Below the pieces are notes generated by a model. The model searched no databases and was not told the DNA's origin. It was given only the letters and a program-made list of their open reading frames with translations. Shown piece by piece: positions 43,381 through 53,027 of a DNA stretch of 64,000 nucleotides. The stretch is from Gluconobacter sp. Gdi (GTDB taxonomy: Bacteria > Pseudomonadota > Alphaproteobacteria > Acetobacterales > Acetobacteraceae). The stretch spans positions 248,001-312,000 of the forward strand of contig NZ_BLJQ01000002.1 in assembly GCF_014132155.1 (NCBI RefSeq). The letters are read 5' to 3'. The position numbers and the translations under genes were made by a program. Each line of letters begins with the position of its first letter. The first letter of the stretch is position 1.

Positions 43381-44174
43381 AAGGTGGAATCCGGAGTGGC
43401 CGTGCTTTTGGACAGAATGACGAGTTTATAGCCCGCATGAGCTGTCGGGATGAACGTTGTTTGATCGTAGTGGAGAAGGCCTTGTGTTGGATGTTGAAAG
43501 CTCCGGTGCCCTCCTTCTCTGGGGAGGACGCCTTGGTCTTCCCAGAAACGGTTAAATTCCGGACTTTCTCTCTGAAGGGTTGAGACAAGTGTCTGAAAAG
43601 GTTCGGTACGGGCAATAGAAACTGTATCGGCTCGAAATTCGGCCAGAAGCCGCTGGGCGCGGGGTAGCCAGTCCGTAAGGAAAATTCGGGCATGGGAGTT
43701 CAGAAAAACATAGCGCAGCTGATTGGTCTCTGAGCTGTTCAGTCAGACATCGAAAAGAATTTTGGCTGCGGAATTTGCGCTCAGAACATTCCACAAGGGA
43801 TCGAGCAAATAAGCGGGGCTGGAGATCTGTTCTGGGAGGCTGAGAAGTGTGGCTGGTGCAGTTGGCGCAGTGTGATCCCGCTGAGGGTCTCGCAGTTCTG
43901 CCAAAGTGAAAAGGTAGCGTCTTTCCGTCGTGGACAGTTTCAAAGCCGCGGCAATGCGCGACAGTGTGGCGGATGAGCATGAGACGTCGCGTCCCTGTTC
44001 CAGCCACGTGTACCATGTCGTGCTGATCCCGCAGAGTTGAGCTGTTTCCTCGCGGCGCAGTCCTGGGGTGCGTCTGCGTCGTAATGGAATCAGCAATCCT
44101 GCTTCTGACGGAGAAAGCCTTTCGCGGTGCGTGCGAAGAAACAGACCAAGAGTTTTACGGCTGGACGTAGGCAT
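43377..44174 (-). pseudogene. XRE/MmyB-type transcriptional regulator with an in-frame stop
   Basis: The frame from ATG 44174 encodes an XRE-type helix-turn-helix (RREETAQLCGISTTWYTWLEQ) and the start of an MmyB-like ligand domain (AYLLDPLWNVLSANSAAK). At 43743-43745 a TGA interrupts it after 143 codons. The same frame then continues for 121 codons with typical content (LRYVFLNSHARIFLTDW, RLLAEFRADTVSIA, FNRFWEDQGVL), ending at 43377 in an ATGA overlap with the GNAT gene. One base change therefore separates this from an intact protein of about 264 residues. It is divergent from the methyltransferase at 44258. A truncated DNA-binding product may still be made. Confidence 0.85.
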
Positions 44175-44257
44175 GGTGCAATTTATACCATGATAAAATA
44201 GGATCTTATACCTGATTGCTTGTTGTCTGATGATGATCTCCAAGGGAGAAAAATCAG

Positions 44258-45022
44258 ATGGTTATGCAGGCAGGACAATTTGCTGCGAAGCATTATGAAG
44301 ACAGGGCCTCATCTTACGTAAATAGCGTGGTGCATAGTCAGGGCGGTGACCTGGACGTGATGGTTCGGGCTGTTCAGGGGCGCGGGTTTGAACGTGTGCT
44401 GGATCTTGGCTGTGGCGGGGGTCATGTCAGCTATGCTGTGGCGCCACATGTCGGGCCGGTTGTCGCCTGCGATGTCACGGCCGGAATGTTGGCTGCGGTA
44501 AGCCGGTCCGCTCAAGACCGTGGCCTTGGCAACATTGTTGTTGAACAGGGCGCCGCAGAAGCGCTTCCATTTAATGATTGTGTATTTGACGCTGTTTTAT
44601 GCAGGTTTAGTGCCCATCATTGGGAAGGCTTTGAGGCTGGTCTGAGAGAAGTGCATCGCGTTCTGAGGCCCGGAGGTCTGGCTATTTTCGGCGATGTTAC
44701 GGCTCCTGAAGACGCTATGTCCGATAGCTGGCTTCAGACGTTGGAATTGATGCGGGATATCTCTCACGTGAGGGATTATGCCGTGACAGAATGGGTGTCT
44801 GCTCTCGGAAGATCCGGTTTTGTTGTGGATGGCCTGAGACGCAGCCGTTTGCGGATGGAATTTGAGAGTTGGGTATCGCGAACACGAACACCGACGGAGC
44901 GTGTGGAGGGTATCCGGTCGTTGCAGCGTGGTGCGCCTGTAGCTGTCCGTGAAAGACTGGGGTTGGAAGAAGACGGCAGTTTCCTGCTGGACGTGACCGT
45001 TTTTCAGTTTCACAGGCCATAA
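44258..45022 (+). CDS. Class I SAM-dependent methyltransferase
   Basis: This 254-residue cytosolic enzyme has a Rossmann methyltransferase domain: VLDLGCGGGHVSYAV binds SAM (residues about 47-61), VVACDVTAGML holds the acidic ribose contact, and AEALPFNDCVFDAVLCRFS and EVHRVLRPGGLAIFGDV follow in order. This is the Methyltransf_11 pattern, as in small-molecule C/O/N-methyltransferases. A clear AAGGGAG precedes ATG 44258. It diverges from a damaged XRE-type regulator that may once have controlled it. The substrate is unknown. Confidence 0.85.
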   Translation: MVMQAGQFAAKHYEDRASSYVNSVVHSQGGDLDVMVRAVQGRGFERVLDLGCGGGHVSYAVAPHVGPVVACDVTAGMLAAVSRSAQDRGLGNIVVEQGAAEALPFNDCVFDAVLCRFSAHHWEGFEAGLREVHRVLRPGGLAIFGDVTAPEDAMSDSWLQTLELMRDISHVRDYAVTEWVSALGRSGFVVDGLRRSRLRMEFESWVSRTRTPTERVEGIRSLQRGAPVAVRERLGLEEDGSFLLDVTVFQFHRP

Positions 45023-45095
45023 TGGGGTGGGTGTGGCATGTAGGCCGCGCATGGGCTATGCTGTGCGGACTGTATTTTAGCGTGGTGGACCTGTC

Positions 45096-47936
45096 TTGAC
45101 CGAGCTGAACGAGCCGACTGATATTGTACCTTCCGATCGTCTTCCGGTGACGATCGAGGAGGAGATGCGCTCCTCCTATCTGGCCTATGCGATGTCGGTG
45201 ATCGTCTCGCGTGCCTTGCCGGATGTGCGTGACGGCCTGAAACCCGTCCATCGCCGCATCCTGTACGCGATGCGCGAGAGTGGGTTTACGTCTGATAAGC
45301 CTTACCGCAAGTCTGCGCGTGCGGTCGGTGACGTGATGGGTAAATACCATCCGCACGGTGACAGCTCGATTTACGATGCCATGGTTCGTATGGCGCAGCA
45401 TTGGTCAATGCGCGTCAAGCTGATTGATGGACAGGGTAACTTCGGTTCGGTCGATGGCGATAGCCCGGCTGCCATGCGTTACACCGAAGCCCGTTTGGCC
45501 AAGTCTGCGTCGTTCCTGCTGGATGATATTGAGCGGGACACGGTTGATTTTCAGCCGAACTACGACGAGAGCGAGCACGAGCCTAAGGTTCTGCCAGCGA
45601 CGTTCCCAAATCTTCTGGTGAATGGCGCTTCGGGTATCGCGGTCGGTATGGCCACGAATATTCCGACGCATAATCCTGGCGAAGTCATTGATGCCACGCT
45701 GGCGATGATTGCAAATCCGGCGATTGAGCTGGATGAACTGATGCAGATCATCCCTGGTCCGGATTTCCCGACCGGCGGCATCATCATGGGCCGTAGCGGC
45801 ATTCGCAAGGCGTTCGAGACAGGCCGTGGGTCTGTTCCGGTCCGGGCTCGTGCTGAGATCGAGGAGATCCGCAAGGATCGTCAGGCGATCATCATCACGG
45901 AAATCCCGTATCAGGTGAACAAGGCAACGCTTCAGGAGAAGATTGCCGATCTCGTCCGCGCCAAGGAAATCGAAGGCATTTCCGATATCCGCGATGAGAG
46001 TGACCGTTCAGGGATGCGGGTTGTCATCGAGCTGAAGCGCGATGCGACGCCGGAAGTGGTGTTGAACCAGCTCTATCGCTTCACGCAGCTTCAGACGTCC
46101 TTCAGTGTCAATATGCTGGCACTCGATGAGGGCAAGCCGCGCACGATGGGGCTGATGGACGTTCTGCAGGCGTTCATTCGTTTCCGCGAAGACGTCATTC
46201 TGCGTCGCGCACGCTTCGATCTGAACAAGGTTCGGGATCGTGGGCATCTGCTGGTTGGCCTTGTGCTGGCTGTTGCCAACATCGACGAAGTAATCGCGCT
46301 GATCCGCTCTGCCCCTGATGCCTCGACAGCGCGTGAGCTGCTTATGGCGCGCGAGTGGGATGCGAGCGAAGTTGTGCCGTTGCTGGAGCTGATCCAGGAC
46401 GAAGGCAATGTCATCTATGATGGCAAGGTTCGCCTCACAGAAGCGCAGGCTCGCGGTATTCTCGAACTGCGTTTGCAGCGTTTAACCGGTCTGGAACGTG
46501 AGAAGATCCAGGGTGAGCTGAGCGAAGTTGCGGCCAAGATTGCTGACCTGCTCGATATCATTGGCAGTCACAGTCGTCGCATGGATGTCATGCGCAATGA
46601 ATTGCTGGCGGCTCGGGCTGAAATTGCCACCCCACGTATGTCGGAAATCTCCGATGCGCTGGGCGATCAGTCTGACGAAAGCCTGATCGAGCCGGGGCAG
46701 ATGGTTGTGACCATCACGCGTGACGGCTTCATCAAGCGGACGCCGCTTGAGATGTTCCGTTCGCAGAACCGCGGTGGGCGTGGTCGTACGGCGTCTGGCC
46801 GTCGTGGCGATGACGTCATTATTCGTAGCTTCAATGCTCATACCCATCAGTGGGTGCTGTTCTTCTCTTCGGGCGGCAAAGCTTATCGCACCAAGGTCTG
46901 GCATCTGCCGGAAGCATCTCCGACGTCCAAGGGGCGCGCACTGGTCAATCTGCTGCCGGAACTGGGTTCGGATGCCATTACAGCGGTTCTTCCGTTGCCG
47001 CAGGACGAGGAGCTGTGGGAAGATCTGCACCTCACCTTTGCGACGGCCAGCGGCAATGTTCGTCGTAACCGCCTGAATGATTTCCGGAATATCCGGGCGT
47101 CCGGTCTGATTGCGATGAAGCTGGATGAGGGCGATTCCCTCATTGGTGTGGCGACGTGTCGTGAAGGTCAGGACGTGTTCCTGGCAACGAAGAACGCGCG
47201 CTGTGTCCGCTTCCAGATCACCGATGATACGCTGCGTGTGTTTGCAGGCCGTGGCAGCTCGGGCGTGCGCGGTATCCGCCTTGGTGACGGGGATGCGGTG
47301 ATTTCACTGTGCATCCTCAACCATGTGGATGCTAGCGTTGAAGAGCGTGCGGCCTATCTGCGGATGGCCAATGCAAAACGTCGCGCCGAGAATGCTGTGT
47401 TGGCAGAAGGTGCTGAAGAAGAGGTGGTGTCCGGTGACGAAGACACTGTGGAGATCGCTGGCGATCTGACACAGGAGCGCTTCGAGGAGCTGGAACAGCA
47501 GGAAGAAATTCTTCTGACCGTGACGGATGGCGGGTTTGGCCGTCGTTCCTCCGCCTATGATTATCGTGTGTCGGGCCGTGGCGGTCAGGGCATCACGAAC
47601 ATGACCTTCTCGGCCAATCGTCGTGGCAAGGAAGTGGTTGGAACGCTTCCAACGCTGGATGGTACGGATGTCATGCTTGTGACGGATACGGGCCGTCTGA
47701 TTCGTCTTCCGGTATCGCAGGTGCGTGTCATGGCGCGTCAGGCCAGTGGTGTGACGCTGTTCCGCCTGAATGACACCGAGACGGTGATCTGTGTCTTCCC
47801 GGTTGTGGAAGATGACGGGGAAGAAGGCGACCTGATCGAAGGGGATGTTGTGGCAACGCCGGACGGTACAGCGCCTGTTGATGGCACTGTGACGGACGGT
47901 GAGGCTTCTGTGGGTGATGCAGCCCCTGATGCCTGA
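45096..47936 (+). CDS. gyrA: DNA gyrase subunit A
   Basis: This 946-residue protein cuts and rejoins DNA in gyrase. The N-terminal domain starts [20 protein letters not shown]. The quinolone region reads [18 protein letters not shown], keeping the Ser and Asp whose loss gives resistance, and [11 protein letters not shown] holds the catalytic tyrosine. The C-terminal beta-pinwheel carries the GyrA box (QNRGGRGR). It is longer than E. coli GyrA (875 aa), mainly through an acidic insert near residues 765-805 ([16 protein letters not shown]) in the pinwheel domain and an acidic tail. The start is TTG 45096. Confidence 0.96.
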   Translation: MTELNEPTDIVPSDRLPVTIEEEMRSSYLAYAMSVIVSRALPDVRDGLKPVHRRILYAMRESGFTSDKPYRKSARAVGDVMGKYHPHGDSSIYDAMVRMAQHWSMRVKLIDGQGNFGSVDGDSPAAMRYTEARLAKSASFLLDDIERDTVDFQPNYDESEHEPKVLPATFPNLLVNGASGIAVGMATNIPTHNPGEVIDATLAMIANPAIELDELMQIIPGPDFPTGGIIMGRSGIRKAFETGRGSVPVRARAEIEEIRKDRQAIIITEIPYQVNKATLQEKIADLVRAKEIEGISDIRDESDRSGMRVVIELKRDATPEVVLNQLYRFTQLQTSFSVNMLALDEGKPRTMGLMDVLQAFIRFREDVILRRARFDLNKVRDRGHLLVGLVLAVANIDEVIALIRSAPDASTARELLMAREWDASEVVPLLELIQDEGNVIYDGKVRLTEAQARGILELRLQRLTGLEREKIQGELSEVAAKIADLLDIIGSHSRRMDVMRNELLAARAEIATPRMSEISDALGDQSDESLIEPGQMVVTITRDGFIKRTPLEMFRSQNRGGRGRTASGRRGDDVIIRSFNAHTHQWVLFFSSGGKAYRTKVWHLPEASPTSKGRALVNLLPELGSDAITAVLPLPQDEELWEDLHLTFATASGNVRRNRLNDFRNIRASGLIAMKLDEGDSLIGVATCREGQDVFLATKNARCVRFQITDDTLRVFAGRGSSGVRGIRLGDGDAVISLCILNHVDASVEERAAYLRMANAKRRAENAVLAEGAEEEVVSGDEDTVEIAGDLTQERFEELEQQEEILLTVTDGGFGRRSSAYDYRVSGRGGQGITNMTFSANRRGKEVVGTLPTLDGTDVMLVTDTGRLIRLPVSQVRVMARQASGVTLFRLNDTETVICVFPVVEDDGEEGDLIEGDVVATPDGTAPVDGTVTDGEASVGDAAPDA

Positions 47937-48447
47937 GTGGCAGACTGATCCGCGTGTCGGGTTTTATCCCGGCACGTTTGATCCGGTGACGTTCGGTCAT
48001 TTGGATATTATCGATCGTGCGTCTGCTCTTTTTAATCGTCTACTGGTTGGTGTGGCGGTCAATGAAGGTAAGCATCCGCTCCTGACACTGGAAGAGCGTC
48101 TGAAGATGATGCGGCATGAGGTGTCGAAATTGCCTCATGCTGACCGGATTGAGGTTCTGGGGTTTGACACCCTACTGGTTGCTGCGGTGCGTAAGGCTGG
48201 CGCGGGGACAGTTGTGCGCGGTCTTCGCTCTGCGGGGGATTTCGACTTTGAGAGTCAGCTCTCTGGGGCGTTGCGTCGTCTGGCGCCGGAAATTGAGACG
48301 GTTTTTCTGCTGTCTTCCGAAGGGCATCGCACGACGGCCAGTCGGATTGTGAAGGAAATTGCCCGTCTTGATGGCGATATTTCCTCCTTTGTCAGCGAAG
48401 ATGTTGCAAGTCTCGTCTTGTCGAAACTGGGTCGAGGGGCGACATAG
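47929..48447 (+). CDS. coaD: Phosphopantetheine adenylyltransferase
   Basis: This roughly 172-residue enzyme adenylates 4'-phosphopantetheine in coenzyme A synthesis. The nucleotidyltransferase opening [17 protein letters not shown] carries the (T/H)xGH motif. [16 protein letters not shown] and [18 protein letters not shown] are the other family blocks. ATG 47929 overlaps the gyrA stop region by 8 nt; ATG 47917 and GTG 47899 are possible longer starts. Overlap with gyrA suggests one transcript. Confidence 0.94.
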   Translation: MPEWQTDPRVGFYPGTFDPVTFGHLDIIDRASALFNRLLVGVAVNEGKHPLLTLEERLKMMRHEVSKLPHADRIEVLGFDTLLVAAVRKAGAGTVVRGLRSAGDFDFESQLSGALRRLAPEIETVFLLSSEGHRTTASRIVKEIARLDGDISSFVSEDVASLVLSKLGRGAT

Positions 48448-48475
48448 GAACCTTCATTGATTTCTGGAAGGTTCC
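48447..48475 (+). promoter_or_regulatory. Hairpin burying the Shine-Dalgarno of the cyclophilin gene
   Basis: GGAACCTTC (48447-48455) and GAAGGTTCC (48467-48475) form a perfect 9-bp stem with an 11-nt loop, starting on the last base of the coaD stop and ending 3 nt before the next ATG. The only Shine-Dalgarno of that gene, GGAAGG at 48466-48471, lies in the right arm. In mRNA this should hide the ribosome binding site unless it is melted or bound. No U-tract follows, so termination is unlikely. Confidence 0.6.
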
Positions 48476-48478
48476 AAG

Positions 48479-48964
48479 ATGTCTGAGACCGCAGTACCCG
48501 ACGGCAACAAGCTGGTTTTCGAACTCAAGAACGGCAAGGTCGTCATTGAGCTGCGCCCTGATCTGGCGCCGCTGGCTGTGGAGCGTCTGAAGCTTCTGGC
48601 GAGCGAAGGTTTTTATGACGGTGTGAAGTTCCACCGTGTAATCGAAGGCTTCATGGCACAGGGCGGCGATCCGACTGGCACAGGCACCAGCGGTAGCAGC
48701 TACCCGGACCTGAAGGCCGAGTTCACGGACAAGGCAAAGTTCGAGCGTGGCACACTTGGCATGGCCCGTACGATGGCTCCGCACTCTGCAAACAGCCAGT
48801 TCTTCATCATGTTCCAGGACGTGCCGTCTCTGAACGGTCAGTACACGATCGCTGGCCAGGTTGTTGAAGGCATGGAGTATGTCGATCAGATCAAGCGTGG
48901 CGCTGGCTCGTCAGGCGTCGTCAAGGATCCGGACACCATCGTTAAGGCCTACGTCGAAGCCTGA
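48479..48964 (+). CDS. Cyclophilin-type peptidyl-prolyl cis-trans isomerase
   Basis: This 161-residue isomerase catalyses rotation of peptide-proline bonds. Cyclophilin motifs are clear: VKFHRVIEGFMAQGGDPTG with the catalytic arginine, FERGTLGMART, and ANSQFFIMFQDVPSLNGQY. There is no signal peptide, so it is cytosolic (PpiB-like). It follows coaD by 31 nt, probably in the gyrA-coaD transcript, and its ribosome binding site is folded into a perfect hairpin. Confidence 0.94.
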   Translation: MSETAVPDGNKLVFELKNGKVVIELRPDLAPLAVERLKLLASEGFYDGVKFHRVIEGFMAQGGDPTGTGTSGSSYPDLKAEFTDKAKFERGTLGMARTMAPHSANSQFFIMFQDVPSLNGQYTIAGQVVEGMEYVDQIKRGAGSSGVVKDPDTIVKAYVEA

Positions 48965-49002
48965 ACTGCTTAGGCAGCGCTGAGCGCCTCCTTAAAAGGT
49001 GT

Positions 49003-49383
49003 TCAGGCGGCCTTTTGATTGTTCCCTGGTGCGCGCAGGACCGTAGCTCTTGCCGCATCATGAGGATAGGGTGTCCCGCACTGTGCGGTATAGCGCTCTG
49101 AAAAAGCCTCTCGTTCAAGGCGTTCACAATAATCCAGATATTTGATCAGGGCTCGCTCGGCACGCGGAGTGCGGCCGTAAATGCGCTTGTAGTGCTTCCA
49201 CAGGATCAATGCGTTGACGGACCAGGCATCATAGACGTGTTCGTTCAGGCGTCTGCGAATGGATGCTGGAAGCTGGTCGAATGCATCCCACTCGTTTCCC
49301 TCAAAGCGTTGCCAGATTTCATGCCGTACAGTGCGATCGTTTAAGGCGCAGTGATTGGTCAGGTTGCTGTTTTTGGAGCACAT
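49003..49383 (-). CDS. Conserved-looking hypothetical protein (126 aa)
   Basis: This soluble, helix-rich 126-residue protein has many aromatic and charged residues (WQRFEGNEWDAFDQLPASIR, then AWSVNALILWKHYKRIY and YLDYCERLERE). The pattern of a 'ydaLP..iR..l' opening and a W-x(4)-L-W helix resembles alphaproteobacterial DUF6525-type proteins, but I cannot confirm that. It has no signal peptide or membrane helix. It lies alone, convergent with the cyclophilin gene and close to tRNA-Lys. Confidence 0.6.
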   Translation of the reverse strand: MCSKNSNLTNHCALNDRTVRHEIWQRFEGNEWDAFDQLPASIRRRLNEHVYDAWSVNALILWKHYKRIYGRTPRAERALIKYLDYCERLEREAFSERYTAQCGTPYPHDAARATVLRAPGNNQKAA

Positions 49384-49516
49384 ACGAGGGCTTTTTCAGG
49401 CTCTGAATCGGTAATGTTTAATACGTTATAACATAACAAAAAAAATTCTAGTGCTGTTTTCCGGCTGCTGGAGGTTGACCTCCCTAGTGGTTGTGGGGTA
49501 GCCATCCGCTCGGATG

Positions 49517-49592
49517 AACCGGTAGCTCAGTTGGTAGAGCATTCGACTTTTAATCGAATGGTCCTGGGTTCGAGTCCCAGCCGGTTCACCAT
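49517..49592 (+). tRNA. tRNA-Lys (anticodon TTT)
   Basis: All four stems fold: acceptor GAACCGG/CCGGTTC, D stem GCTC/GAGC, anticodon stem TTCGA/TCGAA around CTTTTAA (anticodon TTT at 49550-49552), and T stem CTGGG/CCCAG with TTCGAGT. The discriminator A and the CCA end (49590-49592) are encoded. This tRNA reads AAA and AAG codons. tRNA genes are common integration sites, but no integrase or repeated 3' end is visible downstream within the window. Confidence 0.97.
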
Positions 49593-49711
49593 TTTCCCCA
49601 GAGATCGAATGTGTTTGGAAACCTTCGCCTAGGGCGAGGCAGATCCGCATCATTAGCGCGGAAAGCCGTCAAGCTAATATGATCGCCCTATGCCGATATG
49701 GGCCGGCTACC

Positions 49712-50416
49712 TTACGGAACGAAAATCGAAGATTTGTCACGAAGCAGGTTTGCAGAGCGTGGTTTCATCTTTTTTCGAATACTCAGGGCTTTGTCGAGGT
49801 GCGTAAGATGCGCATCCATGATCTTTACGGCATCCTTTACCCTATTCTTACGCAGGGCATTCACCAGCCGCCTGTGATTGTCGCAGGATTGCTGCGCGTC
49901 CGCCTTGGATTGATACAAGGTAGCGATCAGGACGATTCGGGTTGTTAGTTCTTCAAGAATGTTGGCCAGAATAGAATTGCCGAGTGCTGCGGCTAGGTGG
50001 ACGTGAAAGTGGCCTAGAAGGTAGCTGCGACGACCCAGATCATTCTCATCAATGGCGCGCTGTTGCTCCAGAACGTGTGCTTCAAGCTGTTTGATAGTCT
50101 CGGCACTGATATTTTTCTGTGTCATGAGAAGACCGATTTCTACGGATCGGCGTGCTTCAATTGTTTCGCGAGCCTGTTCAACGGTGGGTTCAATGACGAA
50201 CCACCCCCTCCGAGGGGAAACCGCAACGATGCCCCGACTGCTGAGGCGCATCATTGCCTCCCGGACCAGTGTTCGTGAAACCCCGAAGATCTCTCCCAGA
50301 TCTTTTTCTCCGAGCCGCTCTCCGGGGGAGATCTGTTCGGAAAGAACGGCCTGAATAATTTTGTTTTCGATGACATTGCTGCTGGCGGGCTGCATCGATT
50401 TTTTCCGTTCTTCCAT
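49712..50416 (-). CDS. GntR-family regulator (FadR/FCD subfamily)
   Basis: This 234-residue repressor-type protein has a winged helix (about 10-75: SPGERLGEKDLGEIFGVSRT, then REAMMRLSSRGIVAVSPRRG) and a helical FCD domain. The FCD domain's metal-binding histidines are visible in LGHFHVHLAAALG and MDAHLTHLD. FCD regulators usually sense carboxylates such as lactate, malate or gluconate. ATG 50416 is chosen; an AAGGAGG lies 15 nt upstream and the longer frame to 50569 is unlikely. It is divergent from a TonB receptor, symporter and dehydrogenase set, with a matching palindrome in the gap. Confidence 0.88.
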   Translation of the reverse strand: MEERKKSMQPASSNVIENKIIQAVLSEQISPGERLGEKDLGEIFGVSRTLVREAMMRLSSRGIVAVSPRRGWFVIEPTVEQARETIEARRSVEIGLLMTQKNISAETIKQLEAHVLEQQRAIDENDLGRRSYLLGHFHVHLAAALGNSILANILEELTTRIVLIATLYQSKADAQQSCDNHRRLVNALRKNRVKDAVKIMDAHLTHLDKALSIRKKMKPRSANLLRDKSSIFVP

Positions 50417-50528
50417 GTCAGCTTTTATGCGCCTCCTTCTTTTGAGGGACAAGCGCGACATAAGATGTGGAAAAGGAATATTCCGGATTCGATCATTTTT
50501 AATGTGGAACAAACATGCTTTGTATTCT

Positions 50529-50544
50529 ATCTGGTATACAAGAT
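50529..50544. promoter_or_regulatory. Candidate GntR/FCD operator
   Basis: ATCTGGTATACAAGAT is a near-perfect palindrome (7 of 8 positions per arm) and contains TGGT-AT-ACAA, the TnGT-N-ACnA core of FadR/FCD operators. It lies between the divergent GntR gene and the TonB receptor gene, 64 nt before the receptor start. Confidence 0.6.
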
Positions 50545-50607
50545 TCGCCAACATGGTGAATTGCGACACATCCTGACTGCTTCACATCGCTGATCTGGAA
50601 ATGCCCG

Positions 50608-52944
50608 ATGTCCCCTGTTTCGCCCTGTCGACCCCGTTTTATTCTCTCTCTGCGCGTGACGCTGCTGTCCACCGCTCTTCTGTCTTGTGTTGGAAGCGCT
50701 GATGCCGCTGCAGTGGCAGCGAAGCGGAACGTGCATCCGATCGCCAAGCATGGGGCTGGAGCAGCAAGGCATCGTACAGTTGATGCTTCAGCGGCGAGTA
50801 ATGAGGTCGTTCACGTTAATGCCCGACGCGGTGTGACGGGCGCAGGTCAGCACGAGGCGCATTCTGAAACGGTACTGTCCCGTCAAGAGCTTCAGAACCG
50901 CAACGTCCGTCAGTTGACAGACATCGTTCGTGTTGCGCCAAATCTGACTATTCAGCCATCTTTTGGAAGCTCTGCACTGAACTTTGCATTGCGCGGCGTC
51001 GGGTTGATGGATTTCACCCAAAACAACACCCCGTCCGTCATGCCGTATGTCGATGGTGTGGCCTATCCGGTGAGTATCATGACGTCGGGTATGCTGTTTG
51101 ACATGGATGACATTTCTGTCGCGCCTGGTGCATCTGGTTTCACGCATGGACAGTCTACCACCGGGGGTGAGATTAATTTCCATACCGGTGATCCTACCCC
51201 TGAGTTTCATGCGGGCCTGACGGAAGACATTGCCAGCTATGGTCGCAATCGGGTCGAGGGGTTTGTCTCCGGGCCAATTTCCAAGTCGGTTTCGTTCCGT
51301 TTGGCAGGGCAGTCCATGACGGGGGGCGGCTTCCAGCACAATTCGCTGGGCGAAGGGTACGGCAACTCCAATATCGGAGCGCTTCGCGGCAAGCTTCGCT
51401 GGAAAATTGACGCAACATCGACACTGGACATTGGTGGGCACTGGACGACTGACCAGTCCGAGACGTCTTCGGGGCATAATTTCTATAACAGCTACGGCGT
51501 TCCTGTGACGTCGGATATCATGCAGACCGAATGGGGACTTGATCCGCGGTTTGCGAAAATTATCGGTATCAACGGAGCCAATCAGAAGCCAAGGGAAGAC
51601 AATATCTTCTGGGGGGCGAATGTCCGCTATACGAAAGACTTTAGCTGGGGCCGGTTGTGGACGCTGAGCGCTTTTGAAGCCGTTGACGAGCACGAACTGA
51701 CCAATCAGACGAACTCGGTCGCGTCCTATGGCAATATGTTCCGCAATAACCAGACGAATGTCTTCTCTCAGGAAGTCAAGCTTGAGTCCCGGGATCCGCA
51801 TGCTCGCTTCCACTGGGAAGTCGGCATGTATTACAGCCGTGCACGGATGGCGCAGAATTTCTGGTATGATTCATCAGACCGGCCTGGGACGACGCCGCTG
51901 AATGAGACGTCCTATCGTCAGAATCAGCAGAACTTCAATCAGTATGTTCAACTTTCATATCGCATTCTGCCGAAGCTGACCCTGATCGGAGCGATCAGCC
52001 ATGAGTCGGACGACCGGCAGATGCTGAATGTTGTCAGTGCTGATTACGATCTGAATACGGGTGCCAGAACGCATGTTCAGAACTTCGGCAATTCAGGGGC
52101 ACTGACAAATCAGTTCGCTGGACGTGTCGGGGCACAATACCAGTTCAATCCCAGCGTGATGGGCTATGTCATGTTCTCGCGTGGCTTCAAGCCAGGGGGA
52201 TTTTCGGCCAACATCACCCAGCAGGCCAGCCAGCTAAAGCCGTTCAAGGCCGAGCAGGTTCTGACGTATGAGGGAGGTTTTAAAACGATGCTGTTCAACC
52301 GGCGTCTGCGCTTTAATGCAGCCGGTTTCTATTATGATTATCGGGACCAGCAGCTGCTCGGGACCATCCTTGTGCCACCGTACGGTGTGCTGGGCGGCTA
52401 CGTAAATGCACCGCGCTCCAACATTTATGGCGCTGAGTTCGATATGGAAGCACATCCGTTTCATGGGCTCGTGCTGACACAGAATTTTGGATACCAGAAC
52501 GGCTCTTACTCTCAGTTCCAGAGCCTGAATCGCAGTGCCACAACCGCCCAGTTTGCCTCAACGGGTGTCTGGTCGCCTGTGAATACGAACTATAATGGCT
52601 ACAACATGGGGCTGGCCAATCTGACTCTTTCGGGAGCGGCTACCTACACCTGGTCCATGTTCCATGATTACAAGATGACTTTTGACGTCGATTATAATTA
52701 TCGTGGCGCACAGACACAGCCGCAGCATATCGGAGATGGTGGGTTCTACCGTGCTCCAGCCTACTTCCTTGTGAATTCTTTCCTGACGTTTGCGGCGCCG
52801 AAACAGCATTGGTCCGTAACGGTTTACGGGCAAAATCTTGCAGATCGCCGTTACTGGCTTTCTGGCGGGACGCAGGCCACTTTCTATGGTGTCATGCCGG
52901 GTCTGCCCCGTTTCGTAGGCGCAAAAATGAACGTAACGTACTGA
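50608..52944 (+). CDS. TonB-dependent outer-membrane receptor
   Basis: This 778-residue receptor has a signal peptide (LSLRVTLLSTALLSCVGSADA), a plug with LRGVGLMDFTQNNTPSVMPY and GFTHGQSTTGGEINFHTGD, and a barrel ending in an aromatic residue (MNVTY). It is a paralogue of the receptor at 173-2521. It is the first gene of a probable operon with a DAACS-type carboxylate symporter and an Ldh2-family dehydrogenase, under a divergent GntR/FCD regulator. This suggests a carboxylate, or a metal chelated by one, as ligand; that is inference from context. The 83-nt gap before the symporter has no terminator. Confidence 0.9.
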   Translation: MSPVSPCRPRFILSLRVTLLSTALLSCVGSADAAAVAAKRNVHPIAKHGAGAARHRTVDASAASNEVVHVNARRGVTGAGQHEAHSETVLSRQELQNRNVRQLTDIVRVAPNLTIQPSFGSSALNFALRGVGLMDFTQNNTPSVMPYVDGVAYPVSIMTSGMLFDMDDISVAPGASGFTHGQSTTGGEINFHTGDPTPEFHAGLTEDIASYGRNRVEGFVSGPISKSVSFRLAGQSMTGGGFQHNSLGEGYGNSNIGALRGKLRWKIDATSTLDIGGHWTTDQSETSSGHNFYNSYGVPVTSDIMQTEWGLDPRFAKIIGINGANQKPREDNIFWGANVRYTKDFSWGRLWTLSAFEAVDEHELTNQTNSVASYGNMFRNNQTNVFSQEVKLESRDPHARFHWEVGMYYSRARMAQNFWYDSSDRPGTTPLNETSYRQNQQNFNQYVQLSYRILPKLTLIGAISHESDDRQMLNVVSADYDLNTGARTHVQNFGNSGALTNQFAGRVGAQYQFNPSVMGYVMFSRGFKPGGFSANITQQASQLKPFKAEQVLTYEGGFKTMLFNRRLRFNAAGFYYDYRDQQLLGTILVPPYGVLGGYVNAPRSNIYGAEFDMEAHPFHGLVLTQNFGYQNGSYSQFQSLNRSATTAQFASTGVWSPVNTNYNGYNMGLANLTLSGAATYTWSMFHDYKMTFDVDYNYRGAQTQPQHIGDGGFYRAPAYFLVNSFLTFAAPKQHWSVTVYGQNLADRRYWLSGGTQATFYGVMPGLPRFVGAKMNVTY

Positions 52945-53027
52945 ACGAATAATCAGGGCCTGAACCGGAGCGCAGAACCTCTAGCCGGCGTCAGGTTTTC
53001 TGAAGGAACGACGGGAAGAAGGTCTGG

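Noticed and set aside
49426-49653. Minus-strand 75-codon ORF across tRNA-Lys
   Set aside because: It is the reverse complement of the tRNA; the GTRTQDHSIKS-type peptide is a well-known false protein produced by tRNA genes.
49593-49711. Possible integration scar next to tRNA-Lys
   Set aside because: No duplicated tRNA 3' end, integrase or phage gene is visible nearby.
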